From contig JAZBQD010000014.1 of NCBI GenBank assembly GCA_036583965.1, positions 1,575,001 to 1,639,000 on the forward strand: a DNA stretch of 64,000 nucleotides, read 5' to 3'. Position 1 is the stretch's first letter; every line of letters begins with the position of its first letter. Made by a program: the position numbers and the translations under genes. The notes beneath the pieces were generated by a model. The model searched no databases. It saw only the letters and a program-made list of their open reading frames with translations, and was not told the origin of the DNA. This document shows positions 1 to 10,497 of the stretch, piece by piece. This DNA is from Prunella strophiata (lineage: Eukaryota; Chordata; Aves; Passeriformes; Prunellidae).

Positions 1-1116
1 AGCATTTTTCAGATTTAGAAGTTGTTTTGCAAGACAACAGTCCTAGAAACTCTCCAATTCTGCAGAAAAGTGACTGGTTCTTGTTCTAGGGAGGGGTTAT
101 CACAGTAAAAGAGTGTAGATCTGTGATATAGTGGCTTTAAACCCTTTTTCCTCTGAAGCCCTTAGTGCAGAACCATGGCTGCCTTCAGATTTGTGCTCTT
201 TGAATGACACCAGACCCTTGCAAAAATTCTCCAGTCTTGGAACAGAAAGCCACAGGGCAACAACCAACGTGTGCTTCATCTTGCATCCTGTACAAAAGCA
301 TGGCAAACACTTGCCCAGACCTGTTCAACAATGGAGCCACGAAAGGAAAGATTCCTTAAATAACTAAGGATAATGGGGAAAAAAGCAGAATTCTAGGGGA
401 AAGAAAAGAATGAGTAGGTTTGAGTTAAACTCCCTAGCAGTTTGGAGTCTAATACTTCTTACTTGTTTGAAAAGAAAGGAAAACAAAAGCTCTGCCTTCC
501 ATTGAAGGTGGTGAGGACAGTGAAAGTTACCCCACTGAACACTTTCCAGCTTGTCTTGTGCACAAGTCTTTTAAAGTCTCTTTGGGGCACCTGTCTGGCG
601 TGAAAATAATTCATTTTGTCATGCCCAGTAACACACTGGTAGTCATTTTGTGAAAGCTTATGTAGCAGTTTCACCTCTAGCTTTACCCTCTGTTCTACTA
701 CATCACAAACTCATTTAAATAGTAATATTAATGTTTTTAGAGATCACTACAAATGGTTGGCAGCATCATTGCAGTTAATGTCTCATGGGAGCTATACAAG
801 GGAATTTTATCAGCTTGAGGCTGAGGTATTTGATGAAGTAATAACAAACTAGCTTTGAATTGTCTTTCATTACCCTTTATCTCTCCTAGAGAGAATATAA
901 TCTTATTCAAATTATAATGGCCTCTGTTATCAATGTGGTTTACTATTTATTTACCTGCACATGGACATGTAAATGTACATGCATTCTCCTCTTTTTACCG
1001 TACCTGTAATGAAATTCCTTCACTATCAGAATCATGCATGATCACAAATTACAAACTAGTTACTTGGAAGTGTAATTTCCTTAACATTAAAAGCATTAAA
1101 AAGAAAATTAAAATCC

Positions 1117-1119
<3 letters not shown>

Positions 1120-1148
<29 letters not shown>
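1120..1148. repeat. Poly(T) run, 29 bases
   Basis: Uninterrupted T tract followed by AG. It could be the reverse of an old retrotransposon poly(A) tail, but the flanking sequence is not recognisable as a mobile element. Confidence 0.9.
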
Positions 1149-1150
<2 letters not shown>

Positions 1151-3703
1151 GAAAAATAGAAATACCTTGATAAGGAATAACAATCCAATCATTAGACTTT
1201 AAATATACCTTCATTTATCTTTAAGACAAACATGATATTCTACCTCAGGAACAGATAGGCTGCCTCCTGTCTGGACAGAGAAAGAGATGGGAAGAAATGT
1301 TTAAGTAGTTCTGTAGGGGGAGGAGATTCCTGGGGCTGAGCCAAGGAGAGAGATGCAAATGGCAGAGCTTTGGCTCTCCCTGATCAAGTCACCTCAGCTT
1401 TTCTGAGGCCAGGCTTATGTCAGTCAAACAGAAATTCTGAGAGATTTATTACATAGTTCTAAGTTATTTCTTATTAATTACTTGGTGGCTGTCAAAGACT
1501 CATTAGAGAAAAGGAATATATAAGTGCAGAGGCTGGGCACGACTGTGGAGACAGACACAGGGAAAAAATATATTTGTTAAATGACCACGGCAGCAAAACA
1601 GTTTTTGTGCTGCCACATATCTGCTCTGTTTAGCAGATTATACTGAAAAAAACCCCAAATCCTGCAAGCTTCAGGGCAGGATCCTGCAATCCTCCAGTGT
1701 CTCTGCAGCTGCAAATCAGACACCTGATAGCAAAACATTTTGCTACTTGATGTTCCTTTGAAAGGCTAAGATAGAAACAGGAGGGTGGAGTATTACAATT
1801 GCCTTTCTCTGTTGTCAGTTTGGGCCATTCCCATGCTGAATCGGGGCTTTCCCCATTTTTGTGGGTGTTACAGGACCCAAATTGTTCCCCTGCAGACCCA
1901 GGCCTGGCTCTTGGGCTGATCTTGGCTGGATTTCTCTCTGCCAGTTTGCCATCAGGCCATTGATTCTGATCAATTTCTAGTCAGGGTTTGCTTACTGTCA
2001 CTTTAATTAAAACCAGGCAAGGGGAAGTGATTATTTAGGTCTGCCTTATCAGAGCAGAGCTCAGGCTGAGGACAAAGCACTCTGCTGAAAGTGACAGATA
2101 TTTTTTACCATGTAGTCTTCAGGCTTATGTCATGGCCAAGTGTTAAATATGATTTCTATTCATTCTTTTCAACAGAACTAGATAGAAACTAGGAATGTAA
2201 CCATAAAGAATGCCTAATAATATTTATAGTAGTATCTATTTTCAGTTTTGTTTTTTTTTTTTTTTAGAACATGAATAATTTGTTGCTGCAATGTATCTGA
2301 AACAACCAGATATATGTAAATACTGCAGAGACAATAGGGATATTCAGTCCTGAACAGACACAGGCTAACAGAGCAAAGTGAAAACAGAATTTAAGAGCAA
2401 TACATGCACAGTTTAAGTTGGTTTAAAACAAGAAATGCAGTTCAAAGTTTGCTGAATGACAGAGAAGCAAAGATGCTCAGCAAACACTATAGAAACACCA
2501 GATGCATGAAGGCTGATCAAACCAGATTTTTACTCAAACTGGTACAAAAACAACTCAAAGTGCTCCCTTTTAGTACATTAAACAAAAACCTGAACTCCCT
2601 CCTTTTGCTTCTGCTTTTTAAATTTTCCTTAATATTTGCAGAATAAGGATTTGAGCACTTTCAAATCATTGCTGTGCAATTCGTTTAATCACACTAAATT
2701 AGATTTGATATCAAAATTTCTATCCCGTTCTAAGTTGTTGGGAACTGTTTCTGTGTGTGCAAAAGTAACCTCAGTATGATACTTGCCACTGAAATGATTT
2801 TATAACTCTCATGCAAAGACTATAAAACAGCTTAGTATATTTGTTAAACCCTATCCTCAAAAACCAATTTGGAATTACTTTTTTTTCTTGAGTTACTTAA
2901 AGTTTGGATCCATGGCCAAAGTGTTTTGGCTTGAGTCTTTCCTGTAACCATTTAAAATTTGTAAGTACCCCTCACGTTGTAGATAGAAAGAATCTCAACT
3001 TTTACTTAACAGGAGTAACATTCCTAATTTGATGTTCATGTTTGTAGTTTCAGCATTTTCAAAGTGCAGGAAGTGGGCAAGAAGCAGAAAAACCTACCCC
3101 CTGGAACTTATATTCCCTTTAGGCAGAAAAAAAATCCAAGTCTGTTGACCTTTCAAGATTACAAAGAGGCTTACAAATGTACTCAGGACTTTTGATGGTT
3201 AAAGAATATAGGATTTTGTCTTTTAGCCTCTCCTGGCATTTGTGAATTCTGAATATTTAGTGTACTCTTTTACAAAATGTTTACCTACTTACACATTTAA
3301 CTAGAAATGTCTCCCATAAATCAAGAGAGTGAGCAAATAAATTCTTAGGAATATGTAGGGGCAACCAGGGGGGTTGGAGTCATGATGTGTCATCTGCCCT
3401 GCCAAAAGGCATTAATGGACAGTCTCTGCCTAGGTAGATGGCCTGGTGATTTTCCATATAGCATGTATAATTTGCCATATGCTCAGTAAATAGCCATAAC
3501 ATGAGTGAATTCCAGGCATTATGTCCCTAAGACCAGTGTTTTTCCAAAAAAAAGAAAAATAAAGTCTCCTAGTTCATCCTCCTAAATCACCAAAGGCGTT
3601 TTTATATTTGTTTCTAAATGTCATTTTTGTTCTCCAAGGGAAAAGGAGGACTTTTTCCCTGGCTATAACAAATTTGGAGGATGGTTCATAATATACACCC
3701 AGT

Positions 3704-3751
3704 CTTTAACTGGGCTGCAGTTAAAGTTAAACTCTTACTCCAGTAAGAGTT
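3704..3751. repeat. Two adjacent perfect inverted repeats (tandem hairpins)
   Basis: The first hairpin has arms ctttaactg (3704-3712) and cagttaaag (3718-3726) around a 5-base loop. The second has arms aactcttact (3730-3739) and agtaagagtt (3742-3751) around a 2-base spacer. Both stems are perfect. No function is known, and a microRNA-length stem is not present. Confidence 0.7.
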
Positions 3752-4747
3752 ATCAACCCTTTCCTGGCTCTGTCAGCACACCTCTCAATGACAGATGGAT
3801 TCCACAGATCCCAAAAATGTTCCTAATCATTGTGACAAAGTTCTATTGTCAAACAATTCACTGCAGAAATACATCTGGATATAGATCAGATGGCCTAAGC
3901 CATGAATGCCAAAAATTAATTCAGATATGAAACTTTCTGGAGCATGCAGGATATATAAGCAAGGATTCAGGCTGGATTTTTACAGAGATAGCACCCAGTC
4001 AGAAAGTTTTTCTGCTTATAAGGGCATAAAATTTCCAGGGTCTGTGATGGGCAGTAAGAAAGGATTTTATCTGGCCTAGGTGCACAGTCTGTTTCCAGTG
4101 AGGAGGCATTGGCCACTTCGTCCCCAATAAATTAGGGAGAACTCATTAGCTAGCTGGGGACAAAAAATCTCTTGATTCAATAGGCATTATGTTGTGAAAA
4201 ATGAAAAATAACTGATCATTTTGAGAACTGACTGAAGTTTCAGTCCTTTTCTTCCAGACGTAATTGTCTTCCCCAGACCCCTTCTAGTAGACTTTTATCT
4301 TTAAATATTTTTTTCAAAGATTTGTCCCTATGTAACACAGTCAGTAAGCTCTTGCTCAAAACAATACACAGGGCACTGGGATTCATCTCTGAAGCCAGTA
4401 ATCTGATATTCAGATATCAGTAATCTGATATTTTTTGATTTTCCCCTGCATCTGCTCATCTGATAACACTGGACCTCCTCTGCTCCCCAGTTTTTACATC
4501 TTTGCAATACCCAGCCTGTGAGAGCTCAGTGATGTTACCTCCTGAAACAGAACTTCAATTCTAGCTCATCTCATGAAGAATGCAAGGAAAATTGCTTTGG
4601 TCTCAGCTAATCTGGAATCTTCATGGCCAATGTGTGTGCTCCCCCCTCATGTGAGTTTGGCACCCTGTGACCAACCTTGTTAGGTGAAGGTTATGGGAAC
4701 TCCTCTTCTTTTTCCACGTTTCTGAGCCAAAACACTTCCAGAAGTAT

Positions 4748-5150
4748 TGTGAAAGCAGGAGAGCCCAGTGACAGGGAAGGATGATGCATCTGACTCCATG
4801 TTATCAGAAGGCTATTTTATTATTCTATTATATTAAAGAATACTATATTAACTATACTAAAGAATACAGAAAGAATGCTAGAGAGAGAATAATCAAAACT
4901 TGTGGCTCTCTGCAGAGTCCTGACACAGCTTGGCTCTAATTTGCCAATAATTCGTAACAACTCACACAGTGCCCAACCAAACAATCACCTTCAGATAAAC
5001 AACCTCCAAACACATTCTACATGAGCACAACACAGGAGAAGCAAATGAAATAAAAATTGTTCTCTTTCTCTGGGCCTCTCTCTGCCTTTTCAGCTTCCCA
5101 GGAGAAAAACCTGAGTGAAGGAATCATGTTCAGAAAATGTGGTTGCCACA
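4748..5150 (-). mobile_element. Solo LTR of an endogenous retrovirus (songbird type)
   Basis: The minus strand starts TGTGGCAAC at 5150 and ends TTTCACA at 4748, giving TG..CA termini. The plus-strand text 'gcatctgactccatgtt' followed by a run of TTATTATTCTATTATATTAAAG is a sequence I recognise as an abundant songbird LTR family. An AATAAA lies on the minus strand at 4816-4821. The 7-mer cagaagt occurs on both sides (4739-4745 and 5151-5157) and may be the target-site duplication, although two extra bases separate the left copy from the LTR end. No internal retroviral sequence flanks it, so this looks like a solo LTR left by recombination. The family assignment is from memory and unnamed here. 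Confidence 0.65.
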
Positions 5151-5157
5151 CAGAAGT

Positions 5158-8100
5158 GCCAGTGTGTGTGCAAAGACTGTAACCCGTCTGGCCAGGTTTT
5201 CTCCATTCCAGCCTTTTCATTGAGGTCTTTGCAAGGAGGAAACAACCCACTGGAAATGGCTGTTTTCCTCATATTCCTCTGGAACCATTAAAATCCATTA
5301 AAATGGCAGGTGCAGCTTTCCCTTTGAGCCTTCCAACAACACCACCTTGCAGTACCAGATAGTTTTTATGGCAGGGTATTGTACATGCCATTGCAGAATT
5401 CAGCAGTGGTGCAACACGAGCCCGATACCTTCTGGCAGATGTTTCATCAAAGCTTGAATATTCTGGCATTTTCTGTGCCATTTCCTATTCCAGTAAGCCA
5501 GTCTTGTGTGTGTTAAGAAAGGTGTCTGCAGGTGTAACTTGTGAAACTTCCTGTGTTAAAAATGTGGTTTAATTGTGTGACAAAGGCAGGCATCAAATCT
5601 CTGCTCAACCTGCTAAGAATAGGTATTACAACTATTTTTAAATTCTTCCAATGTCTGAGCTCAGTTTCTGCTGTAAGCTGGAAATTTTCATTCTTTTTGT
5701 TGCTCAAAAGGAAGAGATTTCGGAGTTTGTGTCTCTTTTCCATCCACCTCACACCATTCCTGGGGAGAAGGGACACTTCAGAGTACTTCAGTGAAGTGCC
5801 TTGAAGGGTCAGTGAAGCTTCAATTATACTTGAATTTTTAATGTAACACTGCACATTTTGTAGTCATCCCCCCCTAGAGTTTCTGGGATATCCAAATGGG
5901 TCCTGGAATGCATCAGAATTGCACCAATAGGATCAGAAATCAATAGCTTCCATTTTAGACCTCACAAATGGGGAAACATTTAAAAACTGAGGTTTTATAT
6001 GAATTGGGACAATATAACAGTCTGATCCTAAAGTGAGTAAAGAGCAATACTGGTTCTTTTGTGAGAAAAATTGTATCACTTTCAAAAAACCCTTTCTTTT
6101 CAACTCTTTTAAAAGGCTGAAAGTTGCCCATACAATTCTAAGCAACAAAAAACCCCACTCTATTTTAGCTTTGTAAAGAAACCACAAACATAAAACACAG
6201 CTCTCCCTGTGTGTGTCAAGGGACACTCCTGCTTATTTTAATGACATTAAAAAACATTTCATGTTGTTTTCCCATCAGAAATTATTTACCTAGGGAGAGA
6301 GCATGAGGTAGCATTGTTTCTTTTTCCTTTTTGTCTACAAAAAAATTGATTATTAATTTTCAATCGATTGTCACCTGGAAAACTGGCCTGGTTATGGGAA
6401 TATATTTATAAAATCAATACATAAAACAATATTTTTTCAGCAGAACTTTTGTTATTTTTGTTGCTCATTGTCACTATTAATATTTAGGAATAGTAAGCCC
6501 TAATATTTAGGAATTTACTGTATATGTTAAGTAGGATTTTTTATGTAGTCCAGACAAACTGCTCCATTAAAGGACAAATGTGCTTGCTGAACACAAAGGT
6601 GTGACACTGAGATCAGGTGTGAGATGAATTTGGGAAACTGCAGTGGAATACAAAATTTTGAGAAACATTATACAATATGGTTCAATAAATCTTGCCTGGT
6701 GACAAATCAAGTGCTCAGTGACAGCAGATAGGGCTTGGGATGCTGAGTAGTTTAGTGTTTAAAGCCCTAAACAAAAATCACTTTCTTCTTCTCAACAAGG
6801 AGAAAAAGAACAGACAGCAGCCTCCTGGGTGCCCAAAGCCAACAGGATTTCACTTGTGATGCTAAATGAGACCTTGACCAGATTTAGTAAATTTCTCTCT
6901 ACTGCCAGTGCAAAAAGGTCCTGCAAACACTGATCATCACTGGGCAACGTGATGCATGCTTAAAAAACCCTAAAAAAGCAGCATTAGTGGAGTGTGAAAT
7001 ACCTTGAATCTGTCATTTATTTGAGAAGCCATGTATTCAGCTCCTTACTTATTTTAGTACCCACTTCCATTCACACTTCACTGCCATCCTTGGGTTCCCA
7101 GTGCTCCTGCAGAGTGCCAGTGCACGACAGAGCTTGGTTTTGAACTCTTTAGGATCCTCAGGTCTAAAGGGTGATTGTGCTCAGGCTGTTCCATGTTTCC
7201 TCACCCAGGATCCCACCAAAACAAGAATTCCTGTGCTCAGAGCTGTCTTCAGGATCCAGGTCTTTCCAGTTAATCTCTCCAAAGGTCTGCAGAACACTTG
7301 TAAGACAAGGGTGGAGTGCTGAAAGAAGATTTTTTTTGCTGTTGTTACTGATATTATTAGATAAAACACAACCAGCCACAGGCTTTATTGATCACCCCCC
7401 ATCCTGTAGCAGGCTATCAGCCTGGCAATCAGATAATGGAGATGGTCTGGCATGCAAATGGAAATCATTTAATGACACGGAGAAAAACAATGAGAACCAT
7501 TGTTTCCAGATAATTTATACAGCTATTGAAGCATTCCTTTTCTTTTTTTTATGAATTGAATTCACAGGAGATTTGTGAAAGTTGCCTGTTAGGTCAAAGG
7601 CTAGCGCTTTATCCACTTAATCATTCATCCCTGCTTGATTAATAGACTTTTTAAACAGAATCATATATTAATAATGTAGGCTTTAACTGGGCATCTCGAT
7701 CAAAGAGCAGATTTTAGAAGTTGATTGGTTTGTATCCTCTAGGCCTGTGATAAATGTCTAGAGATTTCTTGTAGTCGTTTTTTCTTGTCATTTTTTCATT
7801 CTGATATTCATTTCTCTCTTCAACATTGTCACATGAATATTTAAAACAAGAAATATAATCAGTTCAGTGCTTTTTCTTCAGTGCTGAGATCATAAAGAGG
7901 AAAACTGTCATTCAGTACAAAATCTCTTTATTACAATATTTAAGCACTGTCTGTTTTACCTTGCTTGGTGGGAAGCATGATCTGAAAATCTTATATACAT
8001 CAATAGGATTATGAATAGGAAGTTATTCTTCAGATTTGGGGTTAAATGGGATTAAGGATAAGAAAACTCCTCAAAGATAAAAAGACTGTGGTGTTAATAA

Positions 8101-8349
8101 TTAGAGGGGGTTAGAAAAATTTCATCAAAACAGTTAGTTGGAAAATGCTGTCTCATCTACTAATAAGACTGAAATATTTTCTGGGAATAGGAGAGTGTTT
8201 AGGAAATTCAGATACATTCTGTTAAATTAAACCAAAATGTTTGCCTTTCTTTTGCCAAATTGAACCTTTGTTTTGAAGTTACTTTTTCTTCCAAGTCGTC
8301 TTTTCTTCAAAAATTATAATCTGAGGTGTGGTGGAAATACTGTCACTGA
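5158..8349. other. Intergenic DNA with a possible conserved element
   Basis: No gene recognised. Open frames, for example at 5513-5854 and 7171-7554, show no domain and no exon structure. The part at 7380-7870 is dense in transcription-factor-like motifs and is listed separately. Confidence 0.6.
7380..7870. promoter_or_regulatory. Candidate non-coding regulatory element
   Basis: Sequence of mixed composition, free of repeats, in a gene desert. It contains a perfect octamer atgcaaat (7452-7459), several TAAT/ATTA cores, a GATAA and an ACAATG SOX-like site. This clustering resembles conserved developmental enhancers, but conservation cannot be judged from one sequence. Inference only. Confidence 0.2.
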
Positions 8350-8354
8350 GATAA

Positions 8355-8722
8355 ATCATAGACTCTGCTGCTGATTTGGGTTGGAAGGGACCATAAAGGT
8401 AATTTAATTTTCACCACTGTGCTGTAGGCAGAGACCCCTTCCATTGTCCCAGGCTGCTCCAAGCCCTGTCCAACCTGGATTTGAACCCTTCCAGGGATGG
8501 CTCATCCACAGCCTCTCTGTTCTCTGTTCCAGTGTTTTACCACCTTCACAGCAAAGAATTTCTTCCATGTATCTAACCTCAATTTCCCCTCTCTCAGTTT
8601 GCACCCATTGCTCTTTTCCCTGTTGCTGCATTTCCTGGTGGAGAGTCTCTCCAGCTTCCCTCTAGGCCTCCTTCAGACACTGGAAGGCTGCACACAACCT
8701 TGTCTTCTCCAGGATGAACCTC
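8355..8722 (-). mobile_element. CR1 LINE, 3' end fragment
   Basis: The plus strand shows the antisense CR1 3' signature in order: 'gggttggaagggacc', 'cttccattgtcccaggctgctc', 'ttccagggatgg', 'accttcacagcaaagaatttcttcc', then 'ctggaaggctgcacacaacc'. The element therefore reads on the minus strand and is 5'-truncated, as is usual for CR1. It is moderately diverged and has no open reading frame. Confidence 0.92.
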
Positions 8723-8725
8723 CTC

Positions 8726-9266
8726 CTTTTTCATTTTGAAAATGTTTTTTGAGCATTTTCATTTGTTTTAATTTTTTTTTTGTTATCCTTTGGAACAAAA
8801 TCAGCTCTCTGAGTGAAAAAGGACTTTCAAGCTTCCTGTAACCTTCCTCTAGCAACAGTAATACTCTGACTTAGGATGGAAAAGTCCATACTTTAAGAAA
8901 GGCTTAAACAGAAGAGGTCACTTTCCTGATGCTCTTACATTCAGAGACCAAGGAAATCTTCCAAAGTGGAGTAAATCATATTTTCTATATTTTCTTCCCT
9001 GGTATTGTACCTGTGTGAATGATCTCCTCTCACTTCTAATTCATCCTGCTTCTGCACTGCTCACATCCACAGGAGTTGCAGTGCTTCCAGGAGCATTCCC
9101 AAGCAATTCCTGCCCACAGAAACATGGGTTTAGAGAGCTCACTATACCTTGCTTTGTACATTTTTTGTTTGTTTTTTCTAGTCTGGCCAAGCAGCCACCT
9201 GTACCAGGTGCTGCTGATGGCTCAGATACCCAGCTTCAGCCTCCTGAAAAAAAAAAAAATAAAATG
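8726..9266. other. Intergenic DNA ending in an A-rich tract
   Basis: Nothing is recognised except an oligo(A) tract and aataaaa sequence around 9247-9264, immediately left of the solo LTR. The tract could be the tail of an old retrocopy, but no parent gene is evident. Confidence 0.5.
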
Positions 9267-9272
9267 GGATCT

Positions 9273-9580
9273 TGTGGGAGGTAGTACTGAAGGTAATTTT
9301 ACCCCCTAAAAGAGTTGCAGCTGTTGTAATTGCTGAGATTTGGAACAGGTGTGCCCTTAATAGGGCACAGGTACCTCCAATGACCTTGAGTAGTATAAAA
9401 GGAGGGACCAAGAAGATAGAAGGAGACAGAATTCAGTTGGCAGTTCTCTGGCAAAGAAGGAGGATGGAGTCAGCACTGATAGGAAGAGAACTTGTGAAAA
9501 GGTATGGGACTTTTTATGGCAAGATAACATTTCAGAGCTTGCTGTTATAACTAGTAACTTTATCTGTGTCAATAACAACA
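9273..9580 (+). mobile_element. Solo LTR with perfect 6-bp target-site duplication
   Basis: A 308-bp element starts TGTGGGAGG and ends AATAACAACA. It is flanked on both sides by ggatct (9267-9272 and 9581-9586), a perfect 6-bp target-site duplication. A TATA box (tataaaa, 9394-9400) lies 122 bp inside, as expected of an LTR U3/R boundary, and gives plus orientation. Six-base duplications are typical of avian class II (ERVK-like) elements. There is no gag, pol or env sequence, so it is a solo LTR. Confidence 0.8.
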
Positions 9581-9586
9581 GGATCT

Positions 9587-10336
9587 TGCTTCCTCAAGTG
9601 TGAGAGAGATATGATGCACAGAGGGTCCTCAAATTCAGCACAGTGGAACTGGGAGGGTTTGGTGCACGTACAAAATATTGTTGCAGGTGTCTCTGATTTC
9701 AGCAGGGGGGGATGCTGCAATCAGCCTGAAAAGCCTTTTTTTTCCTCATTCACTGAGTGCAGGTTCTGAAGTGACTCCCCAAAGGGCCATGGAATCTGAG
9801 GCTTTGGGTGTAAAAATGTGGTTCTAAGGTTTGTAAATAAGTTTTGCATGGCTGAGAAGCAGGAGAGTCCCTCTCAGGAGTGCAGCACTCTGCAGAGTGG
9901 GGTAAGAGCCCCTCCAAGCACACCTCAACCATGACACAGTGCGGATGGCAATAAAGCCCTCCAGACTGAAACAGCCTCGTGGAGTGCAGCCTAAAAGTGC
10001 TAAAAGCCTCCTCTAAATATTGCCACACTATTTCTGCAGTAGGGTGCTCCTCTCTGTGCAGAAATGGGAGGAGGAGAGCAGTCCTGTTCTTCAAAGCACT
10101 CACATGGTGATGGCAAATCAGGGCTGCCTGATAGCTGAGCCAAACCTCCTGTGGATGAGCTGTGCCATCTGAGTTGTCCCAGCCTTGTCACACTGCACTC
10201 TGCTGTTCACAGGGTGTTGGTGGGGAGGTCAGATGAAAAACTGATCCTCAGGGTCCCTGTCCCAAGTAGGCAAATTTAAGACCTGTGTGATTTGCTGCTT
10301 TAGAAGCCCTCCTCAGAGGCTAGGAATGCTCAGAGG
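9587..10336. other. Intergenic DNA, nothing recognised
   Basis: Somewhat GC-richer than its surroundings. The minus-strand frame at 9750-10103 has no domain or splice support. No repeat was identified. Confidence 0.5.
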
Positions 10337-10497
10337 ATAAAAAAAAGATAGCTAAAATATCAACTTGACCCTTCATGCAAGAACTTAAAAACCCTAGGAA
10401 CTAAATTGTTCCATGTGGCTTTAGATTTGCAGGGGGAGAGAAATGTCTGGACTTCACTGATTTTAGGGCAACTTGGCTCATTTACACCATGGTGGCA
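10337..10497 (+). repeat. Unnamed interspersed repeat, copy 1
   Basis: About 160 bp, from an A-rich start through 'gctaaaatatcaacttgacc' to 'catttacaccatgg'. It matches the reverse complement of 16314-16470 at roughly 93% over aligned bases, with a few small indels. Similarity stops sharply at both ends. I cannot name the family. It could be part of an LTR or of a non-autonomous element. Confidence 0.8.

Larger units (their letters stand above)
1..4738. other. Intergenic DNA, no gene recognised
   Basis: AT-rich single-copy-looking sequence. The open frames here are short, lack recognisable domains and have no splice-site or codon-bias support. The only clear local structures are a run of 29 T at 1120-1148 and two adjacent small hairpins at 3704-3751, listed separately. 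I see no gene, RNA gene or identifiable transposon. Confidence 0.7.

Noticed and set aside
3900..4130. LTR suggested by a TATA-like site near 3951 and aataaa near 4124
   Set aside because: No TG..CA ends, no target duplication, and the spacing is wider than in the clear LTRs here.
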